In this document: piece by piece, positions 1-12,691 of the stretch
Position numbering within the stretch: position 1 is the stretch's first letter
How the letters are laid out: each line of letters starts with the position of its first letter
Assembly (NCBI GenBank): GCA_005882295.1
Contig: VBAI01000183.1
Span: forward strand, 1-43,906
Length of the DNA: 43,906 nucleotides
Source: Candidatus Segetimicrobium genomatis
GTDB lineage: Bacteria; Sysuimicrobiota; Sysuimicrobiia; Sysuimicrobiales; Kaftiobacteriaceae
Reading direction: 5' to 3'
Notes under the pieces: generated by a model
What the model was told of the DNA's origin: nothing
The model's database searches: none
Seen by the model: the letters and a program-made list of their open reading frames with translations, nothing else
Program-made: the position numbers and the translations under genes

Positions 1-738
1 ATCAGACGTTTCTTCGTTCCGCACGGATCCATCGCCGGGGGGCAGGTGACATTTCCACCGGATCAGGCCCGGCACCTTGCCACTGTGCTGCGCCTGCATC
101 CTGGCGACCGCGTGACCGTGTTTGACGGCACCGGCCCCGAACACGTTGCCGAGCTGGAAACCGTCGCCCCCACACGGGCGGCGGCGCGGATCGTCGAGAC
201 CCATCCCGGGCGCAGTCCGGCGCTGCACCTCGTGCTGCTCCAGGGAGTGCCCAAGGGCACGAAGATGGATGGCATCGTGCGGATGGGCACCGAGGTTGGC
301 GTGACCGAGTTTATCCCGTTCACCTCCGCACGCACGGTCGCCGCAGGCCGGGGACGCGTGACGCGCTGGCAGCGCATCGCGGTGGAGGCGGCGAAGCAGT
401 GCCGCCGCAGCGACGTGCCTGTGGTGCACGAGCCGGTGCCGCTACTGGAGGCGCTCGATCGGGTCGCAGGATACGACCTGGTCCTCCTGCTCTGGGAAGG
501 CGAGCAGAGCCGCACGATCGGGCAGGCCCTGGCCGCGACGATCCCATCCAGGCAGATCGCCGTGGCGATCGGACCGGAGGGTGGCTTTGCGCCGGAGGAG
601 GTGGCGCAGGCCGCCGCGCGCGGCGCGGTGCCCGTGACGGTGGGACCGCTCATCCTGCGCGCGGAGACCAGCGGCATCGTCGCGCTGGCGATGGTGGTGT
701 ACGAGTTGATCCTGCGGCCGGCGAGGGATCCCCGCTAG
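1..738 (+). CDS. rsmE: 16S rRNA (uracil(1498)-N(3))-methyltransferase RsmE, 5' end outside window
   Basis: Frame is open from base 1 (IRRFFVPHGSIAGGQVTFPPDQARHLATVLRLHPGDRVTVFDG); C-terminal AIGPEGGFAPEEV...LILRAETSGIVAL motif typical of RsmE. Confidence 0.93.
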   Translation: MRRFFVPHGSIAGGQVTFPPDQARHLATVLRLHPGDRVTVFDGTGPEHVAELETVAPTRAAARIVETHPGRSPALHLVLLQGVPKGTKMDGIVRMGTEVGVTEFIPFTSARTVAAGRGRVTRWQRIAVEAAKQCRRSDVPVVHEPVPLLEALDRVAGYDLVLLLWEGEQSRTIGQALAATIPSRQIAVAIGPEGGFAPEEVAQAAARGAVPVTVGPLILRAETSGIVALAMVVYELILRPARDPR

Positions 739-835
739 CAGCGCATTTACCGTGGGTGCCGGCAGGAGTCAGGGCCGGTTCTCAATAATAACCAGGACGA
801 CACGCGCGACCATTAACGGTACCCCGGGAGGGACC

Positions 836-1964
836 ATGGTTGCCAGGATAACGGCTGTCCGCCAGGAGCCCAAGTCCCCGGGCTCTTCTTTTGTGCCCGC
901 CGAACCGGCCGCCCTCGTGCTCGAAGACGGCGTGACGTTCCAGGGAATGCGCATTGGCGCCTCCGGGGACGCGGGCGGCGAAGTCGTCTTCACCACGAGT
1001 ATGACCGGATATCAGGAGGTGGTGAGCGACCCCTCCTACCGCGGACAGATCGTGGTGATGGCCTACCCCCTGATCGGGAACTACGGATTCAGTTCCGGCG
1101 CCTGGGAGGCGCCGGGGCCGCATGTTGCGGGTTTCGTGGTGCGCGAAGCGGCAACGGTGGCCTCGCATTACCTCTCCCGGGAGCCCCTTCACGATTTCCT
1201 GCAGGCGCACGGAGTCACCGGGCTCGCCGGCGTCGATACGCGGGCGCTGGTGCGGCACCTCCGGGTGCACGGTCTCCAACGTGGTGTCATCGTCTCCCGC
1301 GCAGGTCCGGACGCGGCCGGGCGAGCCGCGGTCCTCCCCTCGCTGTCTCAACAAGACCTGGTCGGTCAGGTATCCCGCACTTCGCCTCTGGTGCTGCCGG
1401 GTCCCGGACCGCGCATCGCGCTGGTCGATTGCGGCGTCAAGGCAGGGATCGTCGACGCTCTCCGCCGCCGGGGATGCGAGATCGTGCTGGTGCCGCACTC
1501 GATGGCGGCGGGGGAGATTCACGCGTTCGCGCCGGCTGGCGTGGTGCTCTCGAACGGGCCGGGAGACCCGGCCGTGCTCGGGGACGTCATCGGCACGGTC
1601 CGCTCCCTCCTGGAGGCGTACCCGCTGCTGGGCGTGTGCCTGGGCCACCAGCTCCTGGCACTGGCCTGCGGGGGCCGGACGTACAAGATGAGATTTGGCC
1701 ATCGCGGGAGCAACCAGCCGGTCAGCGAGGTCGCCACCGGCCGCGTGATGATCACCACACAGAACCATGGGTTTGCGGTTGAGCCTGATGTTCCCACTTC
1801 GCTGCAGGTCACGCACGTAAATCTGAACGACGCGACCGTGGAAGGCCTCCGGCACCGGACGCTGCCGGCATTCTCTGTGCAGTTCCATCCCGAGGGACGG
1901 CCTGGCCCCACGGATGCCGAGTTCCTGTACGACCGGTTTCTCGAACTCGTCAGGGAGCACGTGC

Positions 1965-1972
<8 letters not shown>
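836..1972 (+). CDS. carA: Carbamoyl-phosphate synthase small subunit (glutaminase)
   Basis: GMTGYQE-like N-terminus and glutaminase motif LLGVCLGHQLLALACGGRTYKMRFGHRGSNQPV; ATG at 836 preceded by GGGAGG, preferred over ORF-track start 752. Confidence 0.96.
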
Positions 1973-5132
<3,160 letters not shown>

Positions 5133-5140
5133 CCCCGCGG

Positions 5141-5169
5141 TTGCATTTTTATTCACATTTAGGTATTAT
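5141..5169 (+). promoter_or_regulatory. argC promoter: -35 TTGCAT (5141-5146), 17-bp spacer, -10 TATTAT (5164-5169), with overlapping ARG box TGCATTTTTATTCA (5142-5155)
   Basis: Reverse complement TGAATAAAAATGCA matches the ArgR/AhrC ARG-box core; promoter spacing is 17 bp; argR is encoded at the end of the same cluster. Confidence 0.8.
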
Positions 5170-5176
5170 TATCCGC

Positions 5177-6214
5177 ATGTCGATCAGGGCCGCCATTCTG
5201 GGGGCATCGGGCTACGGCGGCGGGGAGCTGGCGCGCCTGCTGGTATCGCATCCCGGAGTCGAGTTGGTGTACCTGGGGGCGGAGAGCCGGCAGGGCGAGG
5301 CCGTGGCGGACCTGTATCCGAACCTGCGGGGGTTTACCTCCGCCAGCACCGGGGCCATCGACCCAGCGCGTGTGGCGCGCGAGGCCGATGTCGTCTTCCT
5401 CGCCCTGCCCACGGGGAAGGCAATGCAGCTGGCACCGGCCCTGATCGATCACGCCCGGGTCGTGGACCTGGGCGCCGACTTCCGATTCAAAGACTCCCAG
5501 GTGTATGAGCAGTGGTATCATACCCCGCACGCGTGCCCGGGCCTGCTGGATGAAGCTGTCTACGGGCTGACTGAATTCCATCGCAGCGGCGTCCGCCAGG
5601 CCCGGGTCGTGGGCAATCCCGGATGCTATCCCACGGCGGCGCTGCTGGCCATCGTGCCGCTGCTGCAGTCCCGGCGGGTGAATCCGGCCGGCGTCGTTAT
5701 CGATGCCAAGTCTGGGGTGTCCGGCGCGGGGCGGGGGCTCTCCCTGTCCACCCATTTCTCTGAAGTGAACGAAAATGTGAAACCGTACGCGGTGGCCGAC
5801 CACCGGCATACCCCGGAGATCGAGCAGGAGCTGGCAGCGGCGCTCGGGCGCCCGGCAACGGTCAGCTTTACGCCGCACCTCGTGCCCATGACGCGCGGCG
5901 TCCTCGTGACCGCATACCTGCCGCTGGCCGGCCGGCTCACCACCGACGAGGCCACGCTGATCCTGGAAGAGGCGTACGCGGGTGAGCCGTTTGCGCGCGT
6001 CCTGGCAGGTGACCTGCCCCAGACCAAGGCGACCAGCGGCTCAAATTTCTGCGACATCGCGGTGCGGGTGGATGGCCGCGCCGGCATCGCCGTCGCCATG
6101 GCGGCGCTCGACAATCTCGTCAAAGGCGCGAGCGGGCAGGCGGTTCAAAACATGAACGTGATGTTCGGGCTGCCCGAGGACACAGGCCTGCGCACTCCCG
6201 GGCTGTATCCTTAG
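5177..6214 (+). CDS. argC: N-acetyl-gamma-glutamyl-phosphate reductase
   Basis: MSIRAAILGASGYGGGELARLL...VVGNPGCYPTAALL catalytic Cys motif; ATG 5177 preferred over ORF-track start 5141, which lies inside the ARG box. Confidence 0.96.
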   Translation: MSIRAAILGASGYGGGELARLLVSHPGVELVYLGAESRQGEAVADLYPNLRGFTSASTGAIDPARVAREADVVFLALPTGKAMQLAPALIDHARVVDLGADFRFKDSQVYEQWYHTPHACPGLLDEAVYGLTEFHRSGVRQARVVGNPGCYPTAALLAIVPLLQSRRVNPAGVVIDAKSGVSGAGRGLSLSTHFSEVNENVKPYAVADHRHTPEIEQELAAALGRPATVSFTPHLVPMTRGVLVTAYLPLAGRLTTDEATLILEEAYAGEPFARVLAGDLPQTKATSGSNFCDIAVRVDGRAGIAVAMAALDNLVKGASGQAVQNMNVMFGLPEDTGLRTPGLYP

Positions 6215-6220
6215 AGATTC

Positions 6221-6304
6221 GTCCATTGCGTCAATTAGGTCCATTGCGTCTAGTGCGTCCCAGAGCAGCAGTAGACGCAAGAGACGCAACAGACGCAATT
6301 AGAC
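6221..6304 (+). repeat. Inverted repeat with 9-nt periodic arms (TTGCGTCTN / NAGACGCAA)
   Basis: Left GTCCATTGCGTCAATTAGGTCCATTGCGTCTAGTGCGTC; right GTAGACGCAAGAGACGCAACAGACGCAATTAGACGCGACAGACG. Confidence 0.85.
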
Positions 6305-6330
6305 GCGACAGACGATGTGGAGGGAATGCG

Positions 6331-7557
6331 ATGGCGACCACCATCTCGCCAGCGGGCGTGGAGATGATTGCGGGCGGTGTGACCTCCCCCAAGGGCTTCC
6401 GTGCGGCTGGCGTGCACTGCGGCGTGAAGGCGGCCAAGAGAGATCTGGCCCTGGTCGCCGCCGACCGCTTGTCCTCCGCGGCGGGACTGTTTACGACAAA
6501 CGCCGTCAAGGCGGCGCCTGTCCTGGTCAGCCAGGAGAAAATCCAATCCGGGGTCGCACAGGCGATCGTCATCAACAGCGGGAACGCCAACGCGTGCACG
6601 GGGGCGCAGGGGCTCGGCGACGCGCGGGATATGGCGGCGCTGGTCGCCTGTCAGCTCGGGGTTGCCGAGGAATTTGTTTTGGTGGCCAGCACAGGAGTAA
6701 TCGGATCTCCGCTGCCGATGGCCGCGATTCGCGCCGGGATTCCTCGTGCGGTTCAGGCGCTGGGGCCGGAGGGAGGGGCGGATGCGGCCAACGCCATTCT
6801 TACCACCGATGCCTACCCGAAGATGGCGGCGGCGCAGCTGGAGGTCGGGGGTGTGCTGGTGACCATCGGCGGCATGGCCAAGGGCGCAGGCATGATTCAC
6901 CCGAACATGGCCACCACGCTGTGCGTCCTGACCACGGACGCGGCGATCCCAGGACCCCAGCTGCGGGAGGCGCTGCGGAAGGCGGTGGACGCATCGTTCA
7001 ACTGCATCTCTGTCGACGGCGACACCAGCACCAACGACACCGTGTTCTGTCTGGCCAATGGCATGTGCGGCAACGCCCCGCTGGTGGACCATGATCGCGC
7101 GTTCGACCAGTTTTCTGGCGCGCTGGCCGGGGTGGCCACGGCCCTGGCCAAGATGGTGGTGCGCGACGGGGAAGGGGCGTCAAGGGTGGCCACCCTGATC
7201 GTGCGCGGAGCGCGCTCCAGCGAGGAGGCGAAGCGAGTGGCCACCGCGGTGATGACATCGCCGCTGGTGAAGACCGCGCTGGGCGGAGGCGAGCCTAACT
7301 GGGGTCGCGTGATGGCCGCGGTGGGGCGGTCGGGCGCCGGCGTACATCCGGAGAGGATCGACATGTGGATCGGCGGCGTGCCGGTCGTCCGCAACGGCAT
7401 CGCCGCGTCGCCCGATCTCGCGGCGGCTGCCGCCGCCATGCGCGGAGCAGAGGTGGAGATGCAGCTGGATCTGCACCTCGGCAGCGGGACGTTTACGGGG
7501 TGGTTTTCGGATTTGACCGAAGCGTATGTCAAGGTAAATGCGGGCTACCTGACATGA
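6331..7557 (+). CDS. argJ: Bifunctional glutamate N-acetyltransferase / amino-acid acetyltransferase ArgJ
   Basis: KGAGMIHPNMATTLCVLTTDA self-cleavage motif; ATG 6331 with GGAGGG upstream, preferred over ORF-track start 6226 which lies in the repeat. Confidence 0.96.
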   Translation: MATTISPAGVEMIAGGVTSPKGFRAAGVHCGVKAAKRDLALVAADRLSSAAGLFTTNAVKAAPVLVSQEKIQSGVAQAIVINSGNANACTGAQGLGDARDMAALVACQLGVAEEFVLVASTGVIGSPLPMAAIRAGIPRAVQALGPEGGADAANAILTTDAYPKMAAAQLEVGGVLVTIGGMAKGAGMIHPNMATTLCVLTTDAAIPGPQLREALRKAVDASFNCISVDGDTSTNDTVFCLANGMCGNAPLVDHDRAFDQFSGALAGVATALAKMVVRDGEGASRVATLIVRGARSSEEAKRVATAVMTSPLVKTALGGGEPNWGRVMAAVGRSGAGVHPERIDMWIGGVPVVRNGIAASPDLAAAAAAMRGAEVEMQLDLHLGSGTFTGWFSDLTEAYVKVNAGYLT

Positions 7558-7599
7558 GGGCAGTGACGGGATCCCCCACGCCGGCTCGGGGCGGAGCGC

Positions 7600-7628
7600 G
7601 GCAACGGGGGAACGCGGGAACGCGAACC
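7600..7628 (+). repeat. Single periodic arm (GGGAACGC-type 8-nt units)
   Basis: GCAACGGGGGAACGCGGGAACGCGAACC between argJ and argB; no obvious complementary arm nearby. Confidence 0.55.
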
Positions 7629-7642
7629 TGAGGCACAGGACC

Positions 7643-8518
7643 ATGGCGGTCGAGACTCGTGCGGCAATCGATCTGGGCGCGTCCCTCGCGCAGGCGCTGC
7701 GCTACGTGAATGCGTGGAAATCCAAGACCGTGGTGGTCAAATACGGCGGCAGCGTGATGACGTCCGGGGTGGGCCGGGCCGATGGGGACACCGTGATCGA
7801 CGACCTGGTGCTCCTCAAGGGCGCGGGCGTGGACCCCGTGCTCGTCCATGGAGGCGGCCCCGAGATCACGCGCATGCTGGAGCGCCTGGGCAAGGCCAGC
7901 AGGTTCATCGACGGGCTCCGGGTCACCGACGAGGAGACGATGGAGGTCGTGGAGATGGTGCTGGCCGGGCGCACCAACAAGCAGCTGGTTTCGTTGATCA
8001 CGGCGGCGGGGGGCGCCGCGGTGGGTATCAGCGGGAAAGACGGCAAGGTGTTTGTGGCCCGTAAGCTGGACGGGCCCGAAGATCTGGGGCAGGTGGGCGA
8101 GGTCGAATCGGTTGATACGACGGTGGTGAGACTCCTCTCGACCCATGGCTTCGTCCCGGTCATTGCCTCCATCGGTATCGGACAGGACGGGGAGAGCTTG
8201 AATCTCAACGCCGATCATGCCGCCGGGGCCCTGGCCGCGGCACTGGGCGCCAGCAAGTTTATTCTGCTCACAGATGTCCCGGGTATCCTCCCAGGTGCGG
8301 TCGGTGGGCAGCCCATTTCCACGCTGCGCGCGGAGGAGGCCAGGCACCTCATCAACGACGGGGTGGTCTCGCAGGGGATGATTCCGAAGGTGGAGGCCTG
8401 TCTGGCGGCGCTGGCGTCGGGTGTCCCCACCGCGCACATCGTCGGCGGCCGCGAGCCGCATGCCCTCCTCGTAGAGCTGTTCACGGAAGAGGGCGTGGGG
8501 ACGATGATCACTCCGTAA
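7643..8518 (+). CDS. argB: Acetylglutamate kinase
   Basis: KTVVVKYGGSVM, VLVHGGGPEITRMLERLG, LNLNADHAAGALAAALGA motifs. Confidence 0.96.
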   Translation: MAVETRAAIDLGASLAQALRYVNAWKSKTVVVKYGGSVMTSGVGRADGDTVIDDLVLLKGAGVDPVLVHGGGPEITRMLERLGKASRFIDGLRVTDEETMEVVEMVLAGRTNKQLVSLITAAGGAAVGISGKDGKVFVARKLDGPEDLGQVGEVESVDTTVVRLLSTHGFVPVIASIGIGQDGESLNLNADHAAGALAAALGASKFILLTDVPGILPGAVGGQPISTLRAEEARHLINDGVVSQGMIPKVEACLAALASGVPTAHIVGGREPHALLVELFTEEGVGTMITP

Positions 8519-8521
8519 AAT

Positions 8522-8640
8522 GCGTCTACTTGGTCTACTTAGTCTACCTGGTCTACTTGGTCTGCAAGATTAACCCTGACTGAGCCGCGCAGTGGCAGGC
8601 AGACGAGGTAGACCAAGAAGACCAAGTAGACTAAGTAGAC
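8522..8640 (+). repeat. Inverted repeat with 9-nt periodic arms (GTCTACTTG / CAAGTAGAC), 42-nt arms
   Basis: Left 8523-8564 GTCTACTTG GTCTACTTA GTCTACCTG GTCTACTTG GTCTGC pairs with 8599-8640 at 36/42 Watson-Crick positions when aligned by eye. Confidence 0.92.
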
Positions 8641-8667
8641 ATCAGTCTGTAGCTCCGAAGGGAGTAT

Positions 8668-9891
8668 GTGATGGATTCGCAGAGTGTCACTGAGATGAGT
8701 GAGCGGTACTTGATGCGGACGTACCGCCGGGCGCCTATCGCGTTCGCCTCGGGGCAGGGGGCGCGGCTGGTGGACCTGGAAGGAAAGACCTACCTCGATT
8801 TCGTCGCCGGCATCGCCGTGACCGTCCTGGGACACAACCACCCCGCGGTGACCGCCGCGATCCGGGGGCAGGCCGCGCGCCTGCTGCACGTCAGCAACCT
8901 CTACCAGATTCCGCAGCAGGCTGAGCTGGCCTGGTGGCTCGTGGACCACACCGGACTGGCCCGCGCGTTTTTCTGCAACAGCGGGGCAGAGGCGAACGAG
9001 GCGGCAATCAAGCTGGCGCGAAAGTGGGGGAGGACCCGCGGCGACGGACGCTTTCAGATTATCGTCGCCGAGCATTCCTTCCATGGACGCACCCTGGGAT
9101 CGCTTGCGGCGACCGCCCAGCCAGCGTATCAGCGAGGATTTGAACCTCTTCCCGCGGGTTTCGTTGCCGTGCCGTTCAACGACCTGGGCGCCTTGCAGGA
9201 TGCCGTCACACCGGATGTCTGCGCGGTGATGCTGGAACCGGTGCAGGGTGAGGGGGGGATCCACGTGGCGTCGGCGGAGTACCTCCGGGGCGTCCGGCGG
9301 GTGTGCACGGACCGTGACCTCCTCCTCATCGTCGACGAGGTGCAGACGGGCATCGGCCGCACAGGCCGGCTGTTTGCGTACGAGCATTTTGGCGTTCTGC
9401 CGGACATCCTCACACTGGCAAAGGGTCTCGGCGGGGGCGTGCCCATTGGCGCGATGCTGGCCGGGGGCGACGCCGCTGAGGTGTTTGTCCCTGGCGATCA
9501 TGGGTCGACATTCGGAGGAAACCCGCTGGCGTGTGCCGCCGCGCTGGCGGTCCTGACCACGATCGAATCGGACGGCCTGGTGCAACGCGCGGCCACGGTC
9601 GGCGCCTACCTACTCGAACGGCTGCGTGCTCTGGCCGCCCGGCATTCGGTGATTGTGAACGTACGCGGGCTGGGGCTGATGGTCGCCGCTGAACTCTCCA
9701 TCGAGGCGGCGCCGGTGGTCGACGCCTGCCGGGCGCGCGGTCTCCTGGTGAACGCGGTCAAGCCCAACACCCTCCGCCTGGTGCCGCCGCTGATTATTAC
9801 GCCGGCCGACGTGGATGAGGCGGTGGAGATCCTCGATGCTGCGCTGGCAGCGGTGACGCAACCAACAGAAGCAACGGTGATTCGTGATTAG
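8668..9891 (+). CDS. argD: Acetylornithine/succinyldiaminopimelate-type aminotransferase
   Basis: Class III PLP aminotransferase: FCNSGAEANEAAIKLARKW, LIVDEVQTGIGRTG, LTLAKGLGGGVPIGAM; position in arg cluster. Start GTG 8668 or ATG 8671. Confidence 0.94.
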   Translation: MMDSQSVTEMSERYLMRTYRRAPIAFASGQGARLVDLEGKTYLDFVAGIAVTVLGHNHPAVTAAIRGQAARLLHVSNLYQIPQQAELAWWLVDHTGLARAFFCNSGAEANEAAIKLARKWGRTRGDGRFQIIVAEHSFHGRTLGSLAATAQPAYQRGFEPLPAGFVAVPFNDLGALQDAVTPDVCAVMLEPVQGEGGIHVASAEYLRGVRRVCTDRDLLLIVDEVQTGIGRTGRLFAYEHFGVLPDILTLAKGLGGGVPIGAMLAGGDAAEVFVPGDHGSTFGGNPLACAAALAVLTTIESDGLVQRAATVGAYLLERLRALAARHSVIVNVRGLGLMVAAELSIEAAPVVDACRARGLLVNAVKPNTLRLVPPLIITPADVDEAVEILDAALAAVTQPTEATVIRD

Positions 9892-9959
9892 TGATTCGTG
9901 ATTCGCCTTTTCTTTGTCTGGCGCAGTTGCGAGTCACGAATCACGAGTCACTAATCACG
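9877..9959 (+). repeat. Inverted repeat with 7-nt periodic arms (GTGATTC / GAATCAC); left arm includes the argD stop codon
   Basis: GTGATTC GTGATTA GTGATTC GTGATTC G versus GAGTCACGAATCACGAGTCACTAATCAC. Confidence 0.9.
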
Positions 9960-9978
9960 TAGTCAAGGAGGAATTCGC

Positions 9979-11214
9979 ATGTCGGCTCCGCGCAAGGTCA
10001 TCCTCGCCTACTCCGGTGGCCTGGACACCTCGGTCATCATCCCGTGGCTGAAGGAGACATACGGCTCTGCGGTGATCGCTGTGATCGCGGACGTGGGACA
10101 GCCCGAAGACTTTGACGCCCTACGCCGCAAGGCCCTGGCCAGCGGCGCGGATGCCGCGCAGGTGGTGGATGCCAAAGCGGAGTTTGCCACCGAGTACCTC
10201 TTTCCAGCGCTGCGGGCCGACGCGGTGTACGAGGGGCAGTATCTCCTCGGCACGGCGCTGGCGCGGCCGCTCATTGCCAGAGTCCAGGTTGAGGTCGCGC
10301 TGGCGGAACGCGCGGACGCCCTCGCGCATGGATGTACCGGCAAGGGGAATGATCAGGTGCGCTTCGAACTTGCCTATCAGGCGCTGGCCCCGCACCTGCG
10401 AGTCATCGCTCCGTGGCGCGAGTGGTCGCTGCGATCTCGCGAAGACGAAATCGAGTACGCGGCGGCGCACGGGATTCCAGTCCCGGCGACCAGAGAGAAG
10501 CCATACAGCGTCGACCAGAATCTCTGGCATCGCAGCGCCGAAGCCGGCGTGCTGGAAGATCCGTGGCAGGAGCCACCGCAGGATGTCTACGCGCTGACAC
10601 GGTCTCCGGGCGCGGCTCCGGACGACCCTGCCTATGTCGAGATCGCGTTCGAGCGCGGCGTACCCACGGCCCTCGATGGGACCGCCACCAATCCCGTGAC
10701 GCTCATTCAGACTCTCAACCGGCTCGGCGGGCAGCATGGGGTGGGGCGGGTGGACATGGTCGAGAATCGCCTGGTGGGGATCAAGGTGCGCGGCGTGTAT
10801 GAAACACCCGGCGGCACCATTCTTGCCCTAGCGCATCGCGATCTGGAATCGATCACCATCGACCGGGACACGCAGCATTACGTGGCGCTGATCGCGCCGC
10901 GCTACGCTGAGCTGGTGTACAACGGGTTGTGGTTCTCTCCGCTGCGGCATGCGTTCGACGCCTTCGTCGATGCCGCTCAGCACACCGTGACGGGCACCGT
11001 GCGGGTCAAACTGTTCAAGGGCACCTGCACGGTGGTGGGGCGCACGTCCCCGCATGCGCTCTACCGGCAGGACCTGGCCACCTTCGGCGAAGATGCCGTC
11101 TATGATCAGCAGGATGCCGGTGGGTTCATCCACCTCTGGGGACTGCCGACACGGGTATTCGCGCAGATGAACCCGCAGCAGATTCGCCGCGGCCTCAGGC
11201 ATCCTGTGAAGTAG
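9979..11214 (+). CDS. argG: Argininosuccinate synthase
   Basis: KVILAYSGGLDTSVIIPWLKE; HGCTGKGNDQVRFE; AAGGAGG upstream. Confidence 0.97.
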   Translation: MSAPRKVILAYSGGLDTSVIIPWLKETYGSAVIAVIADVGQPEDFDALRRKALASGADAAQVVDAKAEFATEYLFPALRADAVYEGQYLLGTALARPLIARVQVEVALAERADALAHGCTGKGNDQVRFELAYQALAPHLRVIAPWREWSLRSREDEIEYAAAHGIPVPATREKPYSVDQNLWHRSAEAGVLEDPWQEPPQDVYALTRSPGAAPDDPAYVEIAFERGVPTALDGTATNPVTLIQTLNRLGGQHGVGRVDMVENRLVGIKVRGVYETPGGTILALAHRDLESITIDRDTQHYVALIAPRYAELVYNGLWFSPLRHAFDAFVDAAQHTVTGTVRVKLFKGTCTVVGRTSPHALYRQDLATFGEDAVYDQQDAGGFIHLWGLPTRVFAQMNPQQIRRGLRHPVK

Positions 11215-11233
11215 GCCACCCCAATCTCAGCCG

Positions 11234-12691
11234 ATGCCCGGCGCGGACACGCCGCATAGGATGTGGGGCGGCCGATTCCGGCAGGCGCCTGACGCCGGCC
11301 TGCTGGAGTTTATCTCGTCCTTCGCCACGGATCACCGGCTCCTGCGCTGGGACATCGTCGCCAGCATCGCACACGTGCAGATGCTTGGCGCCGCCGGGAT
11401 CATTCCGGCCTCTGATGCCGCGGCCATCGCCGACGGACTGCGCGGCATCCTGGCCGACACCCGTGCCGGCCGTGTACGCGTCGAGGGACCCTACGAAGAC
11501 GTGCATTCGTTCATCGAAGCGATCCTGTACCAGCGCATCGGGCCGGTCGCGGGCCGGATGCACACCGCTCGGAGCCGGAACGACCAGGTGGCGACGGCCT
11601 TTCGCCTCTACGTAAAAGAAGCCATCATCCGCCTGGTCACCCACACGGTCGATCTCATGGACGAGACGGTCCGCCGGGCTGCGGGCGCCGTGGAGATCAT
11701 CCTGCCCGGCTTTACCCACCTGCAGCATGCGCAGCCGGTCAGGTTAGCCCACCATCTGCTGGCCTACGTCTGGATGCTCAACCGCGATGTCGACCGCCTG
11801 ATGGACTGCTACCGGCGGAGCAACGTCTTGCCGCTGGGGTCGGGCGCCGTGGCCGGAGTCTCGTATCCGGTCGATCGGCAGCGCGTGGCCGCCGCGCTGG
11901 GGTTTGCGCGGATCAGCGAGAACAGCATCGACGCGACCGGCGACCGCGATTTCGCCGTCGAAGTTGTCGCCGGCGCGGCGCTGCTGATGGTGCACCTCTC
12001 ACGCTGGAGCGAGGAACTGGTCCTGTGGGCCAGCGACGAATTCGGGTTCATCGCTCTGGCGGACGCCGTGACCACCGGGAGCAGCCTGATGCCCCAGAAG
12101 AAGAATCCGGATCCTGTGGAACTCATCCGCGGCCGCGCCGGGCGCGCGATCGGCGCGGTGGCCGCGTTGCTGACGACACTGAAGGGACTGCCGGCCGGGT
12201 ACCAGCGGGACCTGCAGGAGGACAAGGAGATCGTCTTCGACTCGCTGGATCTCGTCACGGCGGCCGTACGCGCGATGCAGAGGTTTCTCACCGGCGTCGA
12301 GTTCTCGGCCACACGGATGGAGGACGCGACCCGCCGCGGCCTGCTGACCGCCACCGAGGTCGCCGACTACCTGGCCCGCAAAGGGATGCCGTTCCGCGAG
12401 GCACACCAGGCCGCCGGGCGCGTCGTGCAGGAAGCGCTGGCCCGCGGGATGCCGCTGTGGGAGTTGCCCCTGGAGGTGTACGCAGGCATCACACCGCTGT
12501 TTGAGCGCGACATCCTGGAGGCCGTCCAACTCGCCGCCGCAGTGGAATCCAAGCGCGCGCCCGGAGGGACGGCCAAGGCGGCCGTGGAAGGCCAGCTCGA
12601 TAGCGCGCGGCTGCAACTGGAGACGCTGCGGGCGTGGGTGCGAGACGCCGACGGCCGGATGGCGGACGTTGCGGCGCTGGCAGAACGATGA
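11234..12691 (+). CDS. argH: Argininosuccinate lyase
   Basis: MWGGRFRQ, HTARSRNDQVATAFRL, GSSLMPQKKNPDPVELIRG signature. Confidence 0.97.
   Translation: MPGADTPHRMWGGRFRQAPDAGLLEFISSFATDHRLLRWDIVASIAHVQMLGAAGIIPASDAAAIADGLRGILADTRAGRVRVEGPYEDVHSFIEAILYQRIGPVAGRMHTARSRNDQVATAFRLYVKEAIIRLVTHTVDLMDETVRRAAGAVEIILPGFTHLQHAQPVRLAHHLLAYVWMLNRDVDRLMDCYRRSNVLPLGSGAVAGVSYPVDRQRVAAALGFARISENSIDATGDRDFAVEVVAGAALLMVHLSRWSEELVLWASDEFGFIALADAVTTGSSLMPQKKNPDPVELIRGRAGRAIGAVAALLTTLKGLPAGYQRDLQEDKEIVFDSLDLVTAAVRAMQRFLTGVEFSATRMEDATRRGLLTATEVADYLARKGMPFREAHQAAGRVVQEALARGMPLWELPLEVYAGITPLFERDILEAVQLAAAVESKRAPGGTAKAAVEGQLDSARLQLETLRAWVRDADGRMADVAALAER

Noticed and set aside
738-836. Pyrimidine (PyrR-type) attenuator or ARG box upstream of carA
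   Set aside because: No convincing terminator/antiterminator pair or ARG-box palindrome was seen; only AT-rich AATAATAA and a short GGTT/AACC inverted repeat.
5141-5176. ORF-track argC start at TTG 5141
   Set aside because: This segment is the -35/ARG box/-10 region; ATG 5177 begins the conserved MSIRAAILGASGYGGGE.
8522-8640. CRISPR-like array from the repeated GTCTACTTG units
   Set aside because: Units are 9 nt, directly abutting, with no spacers and with an inverted second arm; no cas genes in the window.
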